DNA from: Vulcanimicrobiota bacterium
Lineage (GTDB): Bacteria; Vulcanimicrobiota; Vulcanimicrobiia; Vulcanimicrobiales; Vulcanimicrobiaceae
Length of the DNA stretch: 61,671 nucleotides
Assembly: GCA_028287525.1 (NCBI GenBank)
Contig: JAQBPM010000032.1
Span: 1 to 61,671, forward strand
Direction of reading: 5' to 3'
Shown here: positions 1 to 9,267 of the stretch, piece after piece
Position numbering within the stretch: the stretch's first letter is position 1
How the letters are laid out: every line of letters starts with the position of its first letter
Notes under the pieces: generated by a model
Seen by the model: the letters and a program-made list of their open reading frames with translations, nothing else
Databases searched by the model: none
What the model was told of the DNA's origin: nothing
Translations under genes and position numbers: made by a program

Positions 1-54
1 CGAACCGGTAGGAACGGGACTCGGGGGGCGCGTATCTCAGCGGGTCCCCACCCT

Positions 55-142
55 GGGTCGGTGGTCGAGTGGTTAATGGCACCGGACTGTAAATTCGGCT
101 CGCGAAAGCGATACGCAGGTTCAAATCCTGCCCGGCCCACCA
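55..142 (+). tRNA. tRNA-Tyr (anticodon GTA)
   Basis: Acceptor GGGTCGG pairs with CCGGCCC, long variable arm typical of Tyr, anticodon loop ctGTAaa, T-arm GCAGG-TTCAAAT-CCTGC, encoded CCA. Confidence 0.93.
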
Positions 143-147
143 GTGAG

Positions 148-183
148 CGGCGCGTGTCCCGAAAGGGACGCGCGCCGTCTTTT
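148..183 (+). terminator. Rho-independent terminator between tRNA-Tyr and tRNA-Gly
   Basis: CGGCGCGtGTCCC-gaaa-GGGACgCGCGCCG hairpin followed by tctttt. Confidence 0.75.
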
Positions 184-210
184 CGTAAGGGACGACCGAC
201 CGAAACGAGC

Positions 211-284
211 GCGGGCGTTGCATAATGGTAATGCCCTTGCCTTCCAAGCAAGAGTCGCGGGTTCGATTCCCGCCGCCCGCTCCA
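211..284 (+). tRNA. tRNA-Gly (anticodon TCC)
   Basis: Acceptor GCGGGCG/CGCCCGC, anticodon stem CTTGC/GCAAG with loop CTTCCAA, T-arm GCGGG-TTCGATT-CCCGC, encoded CCA. Confidence 0.95.
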
Positions 285-316
285 ATTCGCCCCTACCGAA
301 GTAAGGCTGTTGCCTG

Positions 317-907
317 ATGTCCTGGGAGGCTCTCAGCGCGCTCGCGTCTTTAGCGAGTGCCGTCATCGTCTTGGTCGCGGCCCTCGCCGCCGTGCTTCAG
401 CTGCGGCACCTACGTCTGGCCAACCAGCTGCACTCGTACTTGGAGCTCAGCCGTGTGACGCAGTCGCGGGAGATGATCGAGGCACGCCGCTATCTCCAGA
501 GTCAGGACTTCGGGGACCCCGAGACGCTTCGGGCCGCGACGACGCCCGAGCTCGATCGCCGGATCGCCACGATCGCCATCCATTACCAGGAGGTGGCGCG
601 GCTGCTCAATCGCGGCGTGCTCGATCAAGAATTGTTCGGCGCATATTTCGACATGACACCGCGCGTGTGGAAGCAGCTGGAGCCGGTTGCCGCGGTGATA
701 CGCGAACGCGCCGGATCGCCAATCTGGATCGACATCGAATACCTCGTGTATCGAGGTGAGAAGCGGCGGCTTCTGCAGACGTATCTGAACCACTATCCCG
801 AGGAGTTCGTTCGACAATCGAAATTGGAACGGTTCATTCCCGGCGCGCGGCGCCGCGAGGAGCCCCAGCCTGAGACGCCCGCTCCGCACTTGACGAGTCC
901 TCGCTAG
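317..907 (+). CDS. Small membrane-anchored hypothetical protein (DUF4760-like layout)
   Basis: One N-terminal TM helix (ALASLASAVIVLVAALAAVLQL) followed by a soluble helical domain; complete ORF. Confidence 0.6.
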   Translation: MSWEALSALASLASAVIVLVAALAAVLQLRHLRLANQLHSYLELSRVTQSREMIEARRYLQSQDFGDPETLRAATTPELDRRIATIAIHYQEVARLLNRGVLDQELFGAYFDMTPRVWKQLEPVAAVIRERAGSPIWIDIEYLVYRGEKRRLLQTYLNHYPEEFVRQSKLERFIPGARRREEPQPETPAPHLTSPR

Positions 908-1012
908 CATCCGGTAATTTCTTCCGGGCTGCCTCCCCGATTTTGGGTATGGCTGCCGCGGCCTTCGACAGTGACGATGAGACAAACGCGAACGTCTCTT
1001 GAGGTCGTCACG

Positions 1013-2839
1013 ATGCGCGCTCTCCCGTTGCTGGCACTTTCGGTTCTCGCTGCTGCGGTCACGTTGACCGCGTGCGGCGGCCGCGGATCGTCAAGCATTC
1101 CCTCACCGAACGTCGCCGGCGCCGCCGGGGCCCTTCGGGATGCGGCCGCTGCCCAACGGCCGGCCCCAACGGCGCCGCCCGACGCCCCCGGCCACACGAA
1201 TACCGTACCGCCGCCGCCGCCGGCCGGGGCATCCCGCACCGGTGCGATCTACAGCATCTATCTGACCGCATCGACCGGCGACACCGTCGCCTTCACGGTC
1301 TTCGAACCCTCGACGATCACCGGCGGCGCTACCTACCCGCTCGTGCTCCACGGTCACGGTTGGGGCGGCAGCCGCACGAAGACGCTCGGCTCGGCGGCCC
1401 CGAGTTCCAGCGCGGGCGTCAGCGTCGGCGCCAACCTTTCGGAACTGGTCGCAAACAGGTACGGCGTCATTAGCTTCGATCAGCGCGGGTTCGGCGAGAA
1501 CACCGGCATCGTCGACTCGATGGATCCCGATAAGGACGCGGCCGACATTCTCGCCGTCATGGATTGGGCGCAGGCGAAACTGCCGTGGCTTTCCTACGGC
1601 CCGACGCTGGACGGCAAGGATCCGCACGAGCCGATCATGGGTGCGATCGGCGGATCGTACGGCGGGATGTACCAATATCTGATCCTCAATACCGATCCGC
1701 GCCATCGTTTGCGCGCGATCACGCCGAACATTGCGCCGGCGAATCTGAATTACGCGCTCGTGCCGAACGGCGTCTTCAAGTCATTGTGGAACGACTTTCT
1801 GTGGGGTGCTGGTCTCGGCACAGCGCAGCAGCGGCTCGATCCGTTCATTTCGACGCAGTTTCTCGCGACCGACTCGACGCTCAACAATACGGAGAGCTCC
1901 TACGCTCACGATTTCTATGACTATCATAGCGCCGATTATTTCTGCGACGGCACCACCGTCGCAACGAATGGCGGTCCGGGAACGGCTCCGCTGCTGCCGC
2001 CGACGACCGTTCCGCCGAAGGTCAACGCGATGATCTGGATCGGGGTCCGCGATACGCTGTTCGACTATAGCGGCGCCTATCGGAACTACAAGTGCCTTCA
2101 GCGCTCGGGAGGCGACGTACGGCTGTTGAGCTATCAGGCCGGCCACAATAGCCTCGGCATCGTTCCGGACCCCGGCGTGACGCTCTATTACCCCTCGGGT
2201 GATTCGAGCGACTCACGCTGTGGTGCGACGCTCAACGAAGATGCGGCTCAGCTGATGTGGTTCAACCGTTACCTCAAAGGCCAGACCAACGCCACTGCGG
2301 GGATCCCGACCGACCCGTGCATCTCGCTCTCGGCAGGGGACGCGATTACGCTGCCGACCGTTCCGACGGCGACATCCGGATCGCTGACCGCATTCGACAT
2401 CGGATCGCTCGCGGTCGTCGCGGGTGCCAACGTCGACGTGCCGGCCGCCGTCGGGCTCTATACGGCTGGTGCAAACGGCGCGGTGGTCGCCGGCATTCCG
2501 CACGTCACCTTTCAAGTGTCGGCGGTCGGTGGCGTCGCGGCCGGGATCCCGATCGTCTTCGTGGGACTCGGTCAGATGCACGCCTCGAATCCGGGCGTGT
2601 GGGATCTCGTCGACAATCAGCTGACGCCGCTGCGCGGTCAGGGCCAATTCGACGTCGATCTCTCGGGCGGCGGCGTCCGGCTTGCGCCGCGCGACCAGCT
2701 CGGCATCCTCGTGTACGGGTTGCAGGATCAGTACGCGCGCAACGGCACGGCAAACGCGGCGAAACCTGCGGTCGTCCCCGTCACCGTGACGGGCACGGCA
2801 CGCCTGCCGATCCTCGCAACGAGGCCGACGTCGATTTAA
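1013..2839 (+). CDS. Secreted alpha/beta-hydrolase lipoprotein, CocE/NonD or S15 peptidase-like
   Basis: Lipobox LTACGG, nucleophile elbow GGSYGGMYQ, C-terminal jelly-roll-like region. ORF opens at 971 but ATG 1013 gives a proper signal peptide. Confidence 0.75.
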   Translation: MRALPLLALSVLAAAVTLTACGGRGSSSIPSPNVAGAAGALRDAAAAQRPAPTAPPDAPGHTNTVPPPPPAGASRTGAIYSIYLTASTGDTVAFTVFEPSTITGGATYPLVLHGHGWGGSRTKTLGSAAPSSSAGVSVGANLSELVANRYGVISFDQRGFGENTGIVDSMDPDKDAADILAVMDWAQAKLPWLSYGPTLDGKDPHEPIMGAIGGSYGGMYQYLILNTDPRHRLRAITPNIAPANLNYALVPNGVFKSLWNDFLWGAGLGTAQQRLDPFISTQFLATDSTLNNTESSYAHDFYDYHSADYFCDGTTVATNGGPGTAPLLPPTTVPPKVNAMIWIGVRDTLFDYSGAYRNYKCLQRSGGDVRLLSYQAGHNSLGIVPDPGVTLYYPSGDSSDSRCGATLNEDAAQLMWFNRYLKGQTNATAGIPTDPCISLSAGDAITLPTVPTATSGSLTAFDIGSLAVVAGANVDVPAAVGLYTAGANGAVVAGIPHVTFQVSAVGGVAAGIPIVFVGLGQMHASNPGVWDLVDNQLTPLRGQGQFDVDLSGGGVRLAPRDQLGILVYGLQDQYARNGTANAAKPAVVPVTVTGTARLPILATRPTSI

Positions 2840-3861
2840 GTGAAGGGACTATCGAGTCGCGGCGGCCGCAGCTTTTCGGATTGTTCGTTGCCTTGCCAGC
2901 CGAGAATACGGGCCAGCATCTGGGAACGATTGGAGGCACTGGTCCGTTCGATGAGCTTCTTGACGTGATCGTTGACGGTCGACGCGGCGATGTTCAAACA
3001 TTCGCCGATCTCATCGATCCGCATACCCTCAAGAAGATACGCTACGACTTCGCGCTCCCGCGGCGTGATCAAGTAGCGCTTCGATGCGCGCAGCAAGATG
3101 TCTCGGCGACGCATTCGTTCGATTGTGACAGCCAGGCAGTGATCTTCGGTCCCGCGGATGCTGTGAACCCGAACGGAGAGGAAAGGCAAGGGCATCGCGA
3201 CGCCGCTCACCACGATTGTCGGGTTCTCGGGCCAAAGCGCACTGAGCCGGCGGACGGCCTTTTCGATCACCTCAGGAAGCCGGTCGACAAACCGCGCTGC
3301 AAAGCCCGCAAGCGCCGGATCGTCGTCGAGGTCTGCATGATGCCCCATGACGATGCGGTACGAGCGGTCCAGGATGAAGAGCATCGGCTTCGCCCGACGT
3401 TGGGCGGCCGATGACGCGTCCACGGCCTCGGCGGCAGCGAACCCCGAGGCCAGGCACTCCTCGCCCAGGCCTTTCGCAAGCGCCAGGAGACGATACTCAT
3501 ATTCTGTGAATGGGCCCATCGAGTCGTCGCGCAGAAGGACGAGCATGGCATCGGTTCCGTCCGCTGCCGTCAGCGTCATCGTTACCGCATTCGCGAATAC
3601 GGAGTCATGAACGACCGCGATCTCGCGCGGATCCAGCCTTCGCTGTTGCCGGCGGTAACACGCTAAGAACCGCTTGATTTCAAGATCTTGGTCTTGGGTG
3701 CTAGCGCACGCGAACGAAACCACGCTCTTGCCCTGCACGCGACCCAGTCGCCACGAGTCGAAATGGACCAAGTGGCCGATCAGCGAAATCAGGGAATCGA
3801 CGTTCTCGTCGGCGTCCGGTTTGGTGCTACGTGATGCTTGAATCACGAATGCCCCACGCAA
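2836..3861 (-). CDS. LuxR-family transcriptional regulator with an N-terminal sensor-like domain
   Basis: C-terminal HTH: LITPREREVVAYLLEGMRIDEIGECLNIAASTVNDHVKKLIER. Confidence 0.85.
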   Translation of the reverse strand: MRGAFVIQASRSTKPDADENVDSLISLIGHLVHFDSWRLGRVQGKSVVSFACASTQDQDLEIKRFLACYRRQQRRLDPREIAVVHDSVFANAVTMTLTAADGTDAMLVLLRDDSMGPFTEYEYRLLALAKGLGEECLASGFAAAEAVDASSAAQRRAKPMLFILDRSYRIVMGHHADLDDDPALAGFAARFVDRLPEVIEKAVRRLSALWPENPTIVVSGVAMPLPFLSVRVHSIRGTEDHCLAVTIERMRRRDILLRASKRYLITPREREVVAYLLEGMRIDEIGECLNIAASTVNDHVKKLIERTSASNRSQMLARILGWQGNEQSEKLRPPRLDSPFT

Positions 3862-4124
3862 TCATAGTATCGAAGAGCAGCGCGTTGCAAAAGTAGCGCG
3901 CCGGCAGCCGCCCGGTTCGGTAACCGCTTGCAGTTAAACACCTAGGCGACCTAGCCCTTCGGGGTGAATGGCATTTGCCGTAAGGCTTTGGTTAAGAGCC
4001 TTGCCCCGACTGCACGCTACCGCGCCGTTGTGACCCAATGGCGCAGAGCATCGACTGGACATTTGCCCCCGATGACCCTGAGGGGCTGTATCATACCGTT
4101 ACGCCCGGTCGTGCTCAGGGCAAG

Positions 4125-4772
4125 CTACGCGATCCCGGTCCGTATTGCATGTACGACCGCTTGTGTGCGCGACGTTATATGTAACTTCTCGAAGATCCGG
4201 CTTACGTGGTTCTTGATCGTCTTTTCCGAGAGGTCGAGTGCCGAACTGATCTCTTTGTTAGACATGCCGTTTGCAATTAATTTAACGACGTCGATCTCAC
4301 GAGTGGAAAGATGTTTCGTCGTGGCCGTCTTCCGACCATATGCGCCACGTTGCCGGAGCAGGAGACCACCGACCCGAGGGTCGACGAACATCGTGCCCGA
4401 GGCGATCACGTTGACGGCCGTCTGCAGTTCGGCAGGCTGGACGTCGCGGATGCTATAGCCGTCCGCTCCCGCGTCCAGTACCGTCTGAAGCAACTCAGGA
4501 TGCTCGTGGCACGAGACCACGAAGATCTTGGCAAGAGGCACGGCTTCCTTGCAGAGGGCGATCGCGGCACACGTGTCGGTCACACCGTGCTCGTGGTTCA
4601 ACATGACCACGTCGGGAGACGCCGCTCGAAGCACGAGGGTAGTGACCTGGTGGGCCGTGCCGACGACCTGCGTGTCCCTCGTGTTGTTGAACAACTGCGA
4701 GAGTGCTGCCGCGATCAGCGGCTGACGGTCTACGATAAATAGGCGAATTTGCCGTGTCTCAAGCGCGAGCAT
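4125..4772 (-). CDS. NarL/FixJ-type response regulator with atypical receiver
   Basis: Receiver fold (IRLFIVDRQPLIAAAL...PDVVMLNHEH...) plus LuxR HTH (LSTREIDVVKLIANGMSNKEISSALDLSEKTIKNHVSRIFEKL). Start set at internal ATG. Confidence 0.85.
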   Translation of the reverse strand: MLALETRQIRLFIVDRQPLIAAALSQLFNNTRDTQVVGTAHQVTTLVLRAASPDVVMLNHEHGVTDTCAAIALCKEAVPLAKIFVVSCHEHPELLQTVLDAGADGYSIRDVQPAELQTAVNVIASGTMFVDPRVGGLLLRQRGAYGRKTATTKHLSTREIDVVKLIANGMSNKEISSALDLSEKTIKNHVSRIFEKLHITSRTQAVVHAIRTGIA

Positions 4773-4957
4773 ACATAGCGTCCTCTTCTGAGGTGAAACC
4801 ACGACTGTTCGTCGCGTTAGGGAAGGTCCGACGTTGGGCCAGAAGCCGCTCGCCGGGTGCTTATGGTACCTGCCGACCGGTAAGTGCACCATCGCACAAA
4901 ATGGGGGTTTTGGTCCCACTTGCTTGGGTCACCCGGTGCTCCAGCGACGTCGTTCAG

Positions 4958-5102
4958 GGACCGGAGGGCCTACAGCGTAGGACCAACGGCCGAGTCCAAT
5001 GGACAAAAGGCTAAAAACCCGCGTCGCGCGTGCGATTCCGGCCCAGGACCATGTAGGGTCCAATGGACCGCCGGTGCGGGCTTACGTTACCCTGCCGGGT
5101 CC
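4958..5102. promoter_or_regulatory. Putative regulatory region with repeated GGACC/GGTCC half-sites and a duplicated GTCCAATGGAC
   Basis: GGACC at 4958, 4980, 5046, 5065; GGTCC at 5057, 5098; GTCCAATGGAC at 4994 and 5058. Confidence 0.4.
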
Positions 5103-5865
5103 ACGCTATCCTCACCACCTGAACCACACTCTCCGGCGTTTCGAGGATTTGCAATTGCTCACGGAGCTCCGGCCGCCGCGACCCGGCCTGGCGGCACGAC
5201 CCGACCCCGCGGAAACCCCCATCGCGTCTGCTCATCCGCGCGTCGAGCGGCGGCTGCGATCGCGTCGGCCGGTCATCTATCGCCATTCGCGCCGCGTGCA
5301 TCTGCTGCGCCGGATCCGTGACGTCGTGCTGGCCTCGGCTGCGCTGCTCGTCGCGAGTCCGGTCCTCGCGTTGGCCGCGCTCGCGATCGTCGTGGAAGAT
5401 GGCGGGCCGATTATCTTCACGCAGCGCCGCGTCGGGCATTACGAACGCTTATTCACGATCTTCAAGCTGCGCACGATGCGGCTCGCGGAATGTGGAGATC
5501 ACACGTCACCCTCAGGTGCCGGCGACGGGCGTATCACGCGTGTCGGCCGTTTTCTTCGGAAGAGCTCGATCGACGAATTGCCGCAACTCATCAACGTCAT
5601 TCGCGGAGACATGACGCTCGTCGGTCCCCGTCCCGAGATGCCGTTCATCGTGCGAAATTATCGCAGGTTCCAGCATGTTCGCCACGTGACCCCGCCCGGT
5701 CTGACCGGCTTGTGGCAGATCATGGCACGTTCCACGATCCCGCTGGCGCATCCGGCGGCGACGGCCATGGACATCGAGTATCTCCACCGGTCTTCCCCGT
5801 CGTTCGACGCGGCGCTTCTCTTCGGCACCGTACCAGCGGTCATTCGCAAAAAAGGGGCCTACTGA
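4999..5865 (+). CDS. Bacterial sugar transferase (initiating undecaprenyl-phosphate glycosyl-1-P transferase)
   Basis: RRVGHYERLFTIFKLRTMR and DELPQLINVIRGDMTLVGPRPEMPF motifs. The true start is probably downstream of 4999. Confidence 0.88.
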   Translation: MDKRLKTRVARAIPAQDHVGSNGPPVRAYVTLPGPRYPHHLNHTLRRFEDLQLLTELRPPRPGLAARPDPAETPIASAHPRVERRLRSRRPVIYRHSRRVHLLRRIRDVVLASAALLVASPVLALAALAIVVEDGGPIIFTQRRVGHYERLFTIFKLRTMRLAECGDHTSPSGAGDGRITRVGRFLRKSSIDELPQLINVIRGDMTLVGPRPEMPFIVRNYRRFQHVRHVTPPGLTGLWQIMARSTIPLAHPAATAMDIEYLHRSSPSFDAALLFGTVPAVIRKKGAY

Positions 5866-5870
5866 ATCAC

Positions 5871-7196
5871 ATGCCCGCACTCACCTGCATCGTCGGTACC
5901 GGTTACGTCGGCATGGCTTGTGTGATCGGACTTGCCGAATTGGGCCATTCCGTGCACGGCTACGACGTGCAGCTCGACCGGATCGAGCGCCTTCGTCACG
6001 GCTTAACGCCGTACCGCGAGGCCGGAATCGAAACGCTCTTACGCAAGCACTTGGCGAAGGGGTCCGTCGCGTTTTTCGACACGTTGGAGGCGGCTGCGAC
6101 GGACGCCGCGATCATCGTTGTCGCCGTAGGAACGCCGTCGCGCGACGACGGCTCAGCCGACCTTTCGGCGATCGAGACCGCGATCGATGCCCTCGCGGCG
6201 CTCGAGTTCCGCCGCCGTCCGACGATCGTTATCCGCTCGACGGTTCCGCCCGGGACCTGCGATCGTTTCTCCGAGCGCATCGAACGGTGGGGCGATCTCG
6301 TGTATGCGCCGGAATTCCTGCGCGAAGGATCGGCTGTCCCGGATTTTCTCAATCCGGATCGCATTGTCGTTGGCGCGTCGACGCCGGGGGCCGCGGTGCC
6401 CTACGTCCGCCTGTTCGAGGCGCTTCAAAGACCGGTCCTCTTCACCAGTCGAGTCAATGCTGAGTTGATCAAATGCTGCTCGAACGCGTTCCTCGCATTG
6501 AAGATCAGCTACGCCAACGAGGTCGCGAACCTGTGCGATGCGCTGTACGCGGGGGCTGACGACGTTTTGCGGGGCATCGGTTACGATCGGCGCATCGGCG
6601 GTGACTTCCTCAACCCAGGCATCGGCTTTGGCGGGCCCTGCTTCGAGAAGGACGTGAAAAGCATCCACCACGTCGCCGGACAGTTTCAGACGGGCCGCGA
6701 GTTATTCTCTGCAACGCTAAACGTGAACGCGTCTCAGCCGATACGCGTCGTTGACGTGCTCGAGGCGGAGCTCGGCGATTTAGCCGGGCGGGAGATAGGT
6801 GTGTGGGGACTGGCCTTCAAGTCCGGGACTGACGATATCCGCGATTCACTCGCGTTCCGCATCCTCGACGATTTGGGCCGGCGTGGAGCACGCGTTCTCG
6901 CGTTCGATCCGGCCGTCCCCGTCGCTCCTTTGCAGAACCATTGTCGGTTGGTTCCGAGCGCGCTAGACGCCGCTTCGGCGGATGCCCTGCTGGTGCTCAC
7001 CGAATGGCCGATGTTCGCGCAGATCGACCCGCACGAGTACGCCCCGCTGGTCCGCCAAGGCCTGGTGATCGACGGCCGCAACGTGCTGGATGCGCACCGA
7101 GTGATCAACGCCGGGCTTCGCTACCGCGGCGTTGGAAGACGCACGGAGCCCATCGGCGAATCGGTCGCCGCCACGCCGCTCGCTGCAGCTTACTGA
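5871..7196 (+). CDS. Nucleotide-sugar dehydrogenase (UDP-glucose/GDP-mannose dehydrogenase family)
   Basis: N-terminal GTGYVGMA, catalytic GFGGPCFEKDVKS, C-terminal AFKSGTDDIRDS; start reset to ATG 5871. Confidence 0.92.
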   Translation: MPALTCIVGTGYVGMACVIGLAELGHSVHGYDVQLDRIERLRHGLTPYREAGIETLLRKHLAKGSVAFFDTLEAAATDAAIIVVAVGTPSRDDGSADLSAIETAIDALAALEFRRRPTIVIRSTVPPGTCDRFSERIERWGDLVYAPEFLREGSAVPDFLNPDRIVVGASTPGAAVPYVRLFEALQRPVLFTSRVNAELIKCCSNAFLALKISYANEVANLCDALYAGADDVLRGIGYDRRIGGDFLNPGIGFGGPCFEKDVKSIHHVAGQFQTGRELFSATLNVNASQPIRVVDVLEAELGDLAGREIGVWGLAFKSGTDDIRDSLAFRILDDLGRRGARVLAFDPAVPVAPLQNHCRLVPSALDAASADALLVLTEWPMFAQIDPHEYAPLVRQGLVIDGRNVLDAHRVINAGLRYRGVGRRTEPIGESVAATPLAAAY

Positions 7197-7208
7197 GGTC
7201 TATTCAAC

Positions 7209-8219
7209 GTGGATATCGTTTCAAAATTCACCCCGTTTCGTCGGCGCCCGACGAGTCTCGTCGCAGGTGGTGCGGGCTTCGTGGGAAGCCATCTCGTTGA
7301 GGCTCTGCTGGCCCGAGGCGAGCGAGTCGTCATCGTGGACGACTTGTCGACCGGCGAAGTGCGTAACCTCGCGTGGGCCCTCTCGTCGATCCAGACGACG
7401 TTCGTCCACGCCGACGTAGCCGTGCCGATGCCCGCGCTGCGTGGTCTGCTCGAGGATGCGGGAATATCGCGCGTCGATGCGATCTATCATCTCGCTTCCC
7501 CGGCGAGTCCGGAAGCCTACGGTGCGCGCCCCTGGGAGACGCTTAGCGTAAACAGCGTCGGGACGATGTCGCTCGTCGAACTCGCGCTCGAGCATGGGGC
7601 GCCGATGCTCTTCGCTTCGACGTCGGAAGTCTACGGTGACCCGCTCGAACATCCGCAGGCGGAGTCATACTTCGGCAATGTCGATCCGATCGGCCGGCGA
7701 TCGTGCTACGACGAGGGCAAGCGCTTCGGCGAGGCGGCGATGGCCGTGGCGACGCGCTCGAAGGGCTTGGACGGCCGGATCGTGCGGCTGTTCAATTGCT
7801 ACGGTCCTCGCATGGACGCCGCAGACGGGCGCCTGATCCCGGCCCTCGTCGATGCGGCACTCCGCGGTCAGCGGATGCCCATCCACGGGACCGGCACGCA
7901 GACGCGGTCGATGACGTATGTGGACGACGCGATCGAATTGATTTTGCTCGTCGCCGCAACACCGCAGGCTCGGCTGCAGCCCATCAACGTCGGAAACGAC
8001 GACGAACGGTCGGTGCTCGAGATCGCGCGCGCCGTCGCCGCGGCAGCCGGCGTACCGTTCGACGTCGAGTTCGGTCCCGCTCGTGAGAACGACCCGCAAC
8101 GCCGCAAGCCGGATCTGACGCTGGCTCATGCGCTAAACTGGCGGCCGAGTACCCCGCTCGAGGCCGGGCTGCGACAGACCGTCTCCTGGTTCAAGCACGA
8201 GAGGTCGGCCTTTGCCTGA
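7209..8219 (+). CDS. NAD-dependent SDR epimerase/decarboxylase, UDP-xylose-synthase-like
   Basis: GGAGFVGSHLVEALL, FASTSEVYGDP, SCYDEGKRFGE, FNCYGPRM; GTG start. Confidence 0.88.
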   Translation: MDIVSKFTPFRRRPTSLVAGGAGFVGSHLVEALLARGERVVIVDDLSTGEVRNLAWALSSIQTTFVHADVAVPMPALRGLLEDAGISRVDAIYHLASPASPEAYGARPWETLSVNSVGTMSLVELALEHGAPMLFASTSEVYGDPLEHPQAESYFGNVDPIGRRSCYDEGKRFGEAAMAVATRSKGLDGRIVRLFNCYGPRMDAADGRLIPALVDAALRGQRMPIHGTGTQTRSMTYVDDAIELILLVAATPQARLQPINVGNDDERSVLEIARAVAAAAGVPFDVEFGPARENDPQRRKPDLTLAHALNWRPSTPLEAGLRQTVSWFKHERSAFA

Positions 8220-9060
8220 CATGGATATGCAAGCGGTGGCACGTACCGAACAGCGCCTCGACCGGCGCTTCAACATCAGCGGGGTCGGCGTCGGGATACG
8301 AGCTCCCGATGACGTGTTGCGGGTCCTGGACGTCACGCTGCTCCACGTGCCGCGACACGTCGCCGAGTGCACGATCGTCATGTCGGTAGCGAAAGATGAC
8401 GAGCGCTGGCGAATCTCGGACGAATACGGGCCAATCATCGCGCTGCCGAGTTTCGCACCGGTGCCGGAAGTGGCTGGAGCCCTGACCACGGCAATGGTGG
8501 AGCGGGTGGGGCAGTCGACGCAGGACGCCATCGTAACGGGGACGATCGTAGCAAAGGGCGGTTTCGCGGTCGCGCTCGTCGGCGAGGACTGGGAGTCGTG
8601 CATCGCGATCGCAGCACACCTCTCGCTGCGCGGATGGTCGTTCGTCACCCCCCGCCACGCGTTCGTGGATCGAGACACTCGTGCTGTCGAGCCGTTTGCC
8701 AAGTTGCTGTACATCCCGGCACGCATTATCCCGCTCATGCCGCTGCAATATCGCCGCGCCCTCGAGGCCTCCCCCTGGTATTCGACCGCGGCGGACTTGG
8801 GATTCTATGGTGTCGACCTGCTGAGCGTCCCCGGCATCACGGCCCCGGCCGTGCGTCCGATCCTGCGCGCCGGTATCATCGTCGACCCCTCGCGGCGCGA
8901 GCTCAACGGCGCGATCCACGAGCCGGCGCATACCTACATCGGTTCATTTCTCCCGTTTTCCGGCGTCGGCATCGCGTCGGCATCGTTGGTGGTTGGTTCC
9001 ATCGTCCCCACAACGGACGCAGTGGAGCGCTGGTTTTCCACCATCACGACGGTGTCCTAA
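8212..9060 (+). CDS. HprK-like fold protein with degenerate P-loop (tentative)
   Basis: Segment GTIVAKGGFAVALVGEDWESCIAIAAHLSLRGWSFVTPRHAFVDRDTRAVEPF follows HprK-like order (P-loop, small helix, ..GW.., D-region) but lacks GxxGxGKS. Confidence 0.45.
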   Translation: MPDMDMQAVARTEQRLDRRFNISGVGVGIRAPDDVLRVLDVTLLHVPRHVAECTIVMSVAKDDERWRISDEYGPIIALPSFAPVPEVAGALTTAMVERVGQSTQDAIVTGTIVAKGGFAVALVGEDWESCIAIAAHLSLRGWSFVTPRHAFVDRDTRAVEPFAKLLYIPARIIPLMPLQYRRALEASPWYSTAADLGFYGVDLLSVPGITAPAVRPILRAGIIVDPSRRELNGAIHEPAHTYIGSFLPFSGVGIASASLVVGSIVPTTDAVERWFSTITTVS

Positions 9061-9267
9061 AACGTGTTCGGCGGCGGCTAGAACAAAAAGCACTCGCACG
9101 CCAACCGGAAAATTCCGGCGCAGGCTGAGTACAAGGACTATACCAAGTAGTCCCATGATGCTCTGTCCTGCACGTTTTCGTAGTCGCTACACTGGAGATC
9201 GCGTGCGTCTCTTTCGTCCCCCAACTCTCGCTGTGTCTAGTACGTGGCTTATTCGCCTTTTTAGCTG

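Noticed and set aside
2257-3414. 385-aa plus-strand ORF
   Set aside because: Overlaps the hydrolase 3' end and is antisense to the LuxR regulator; no motif.
3982-4002. AAGGCT...AGCCTT hairpin as a terminator
   Set aside because: Only a 6-bp stem with no T-tract on either side; could be chance.
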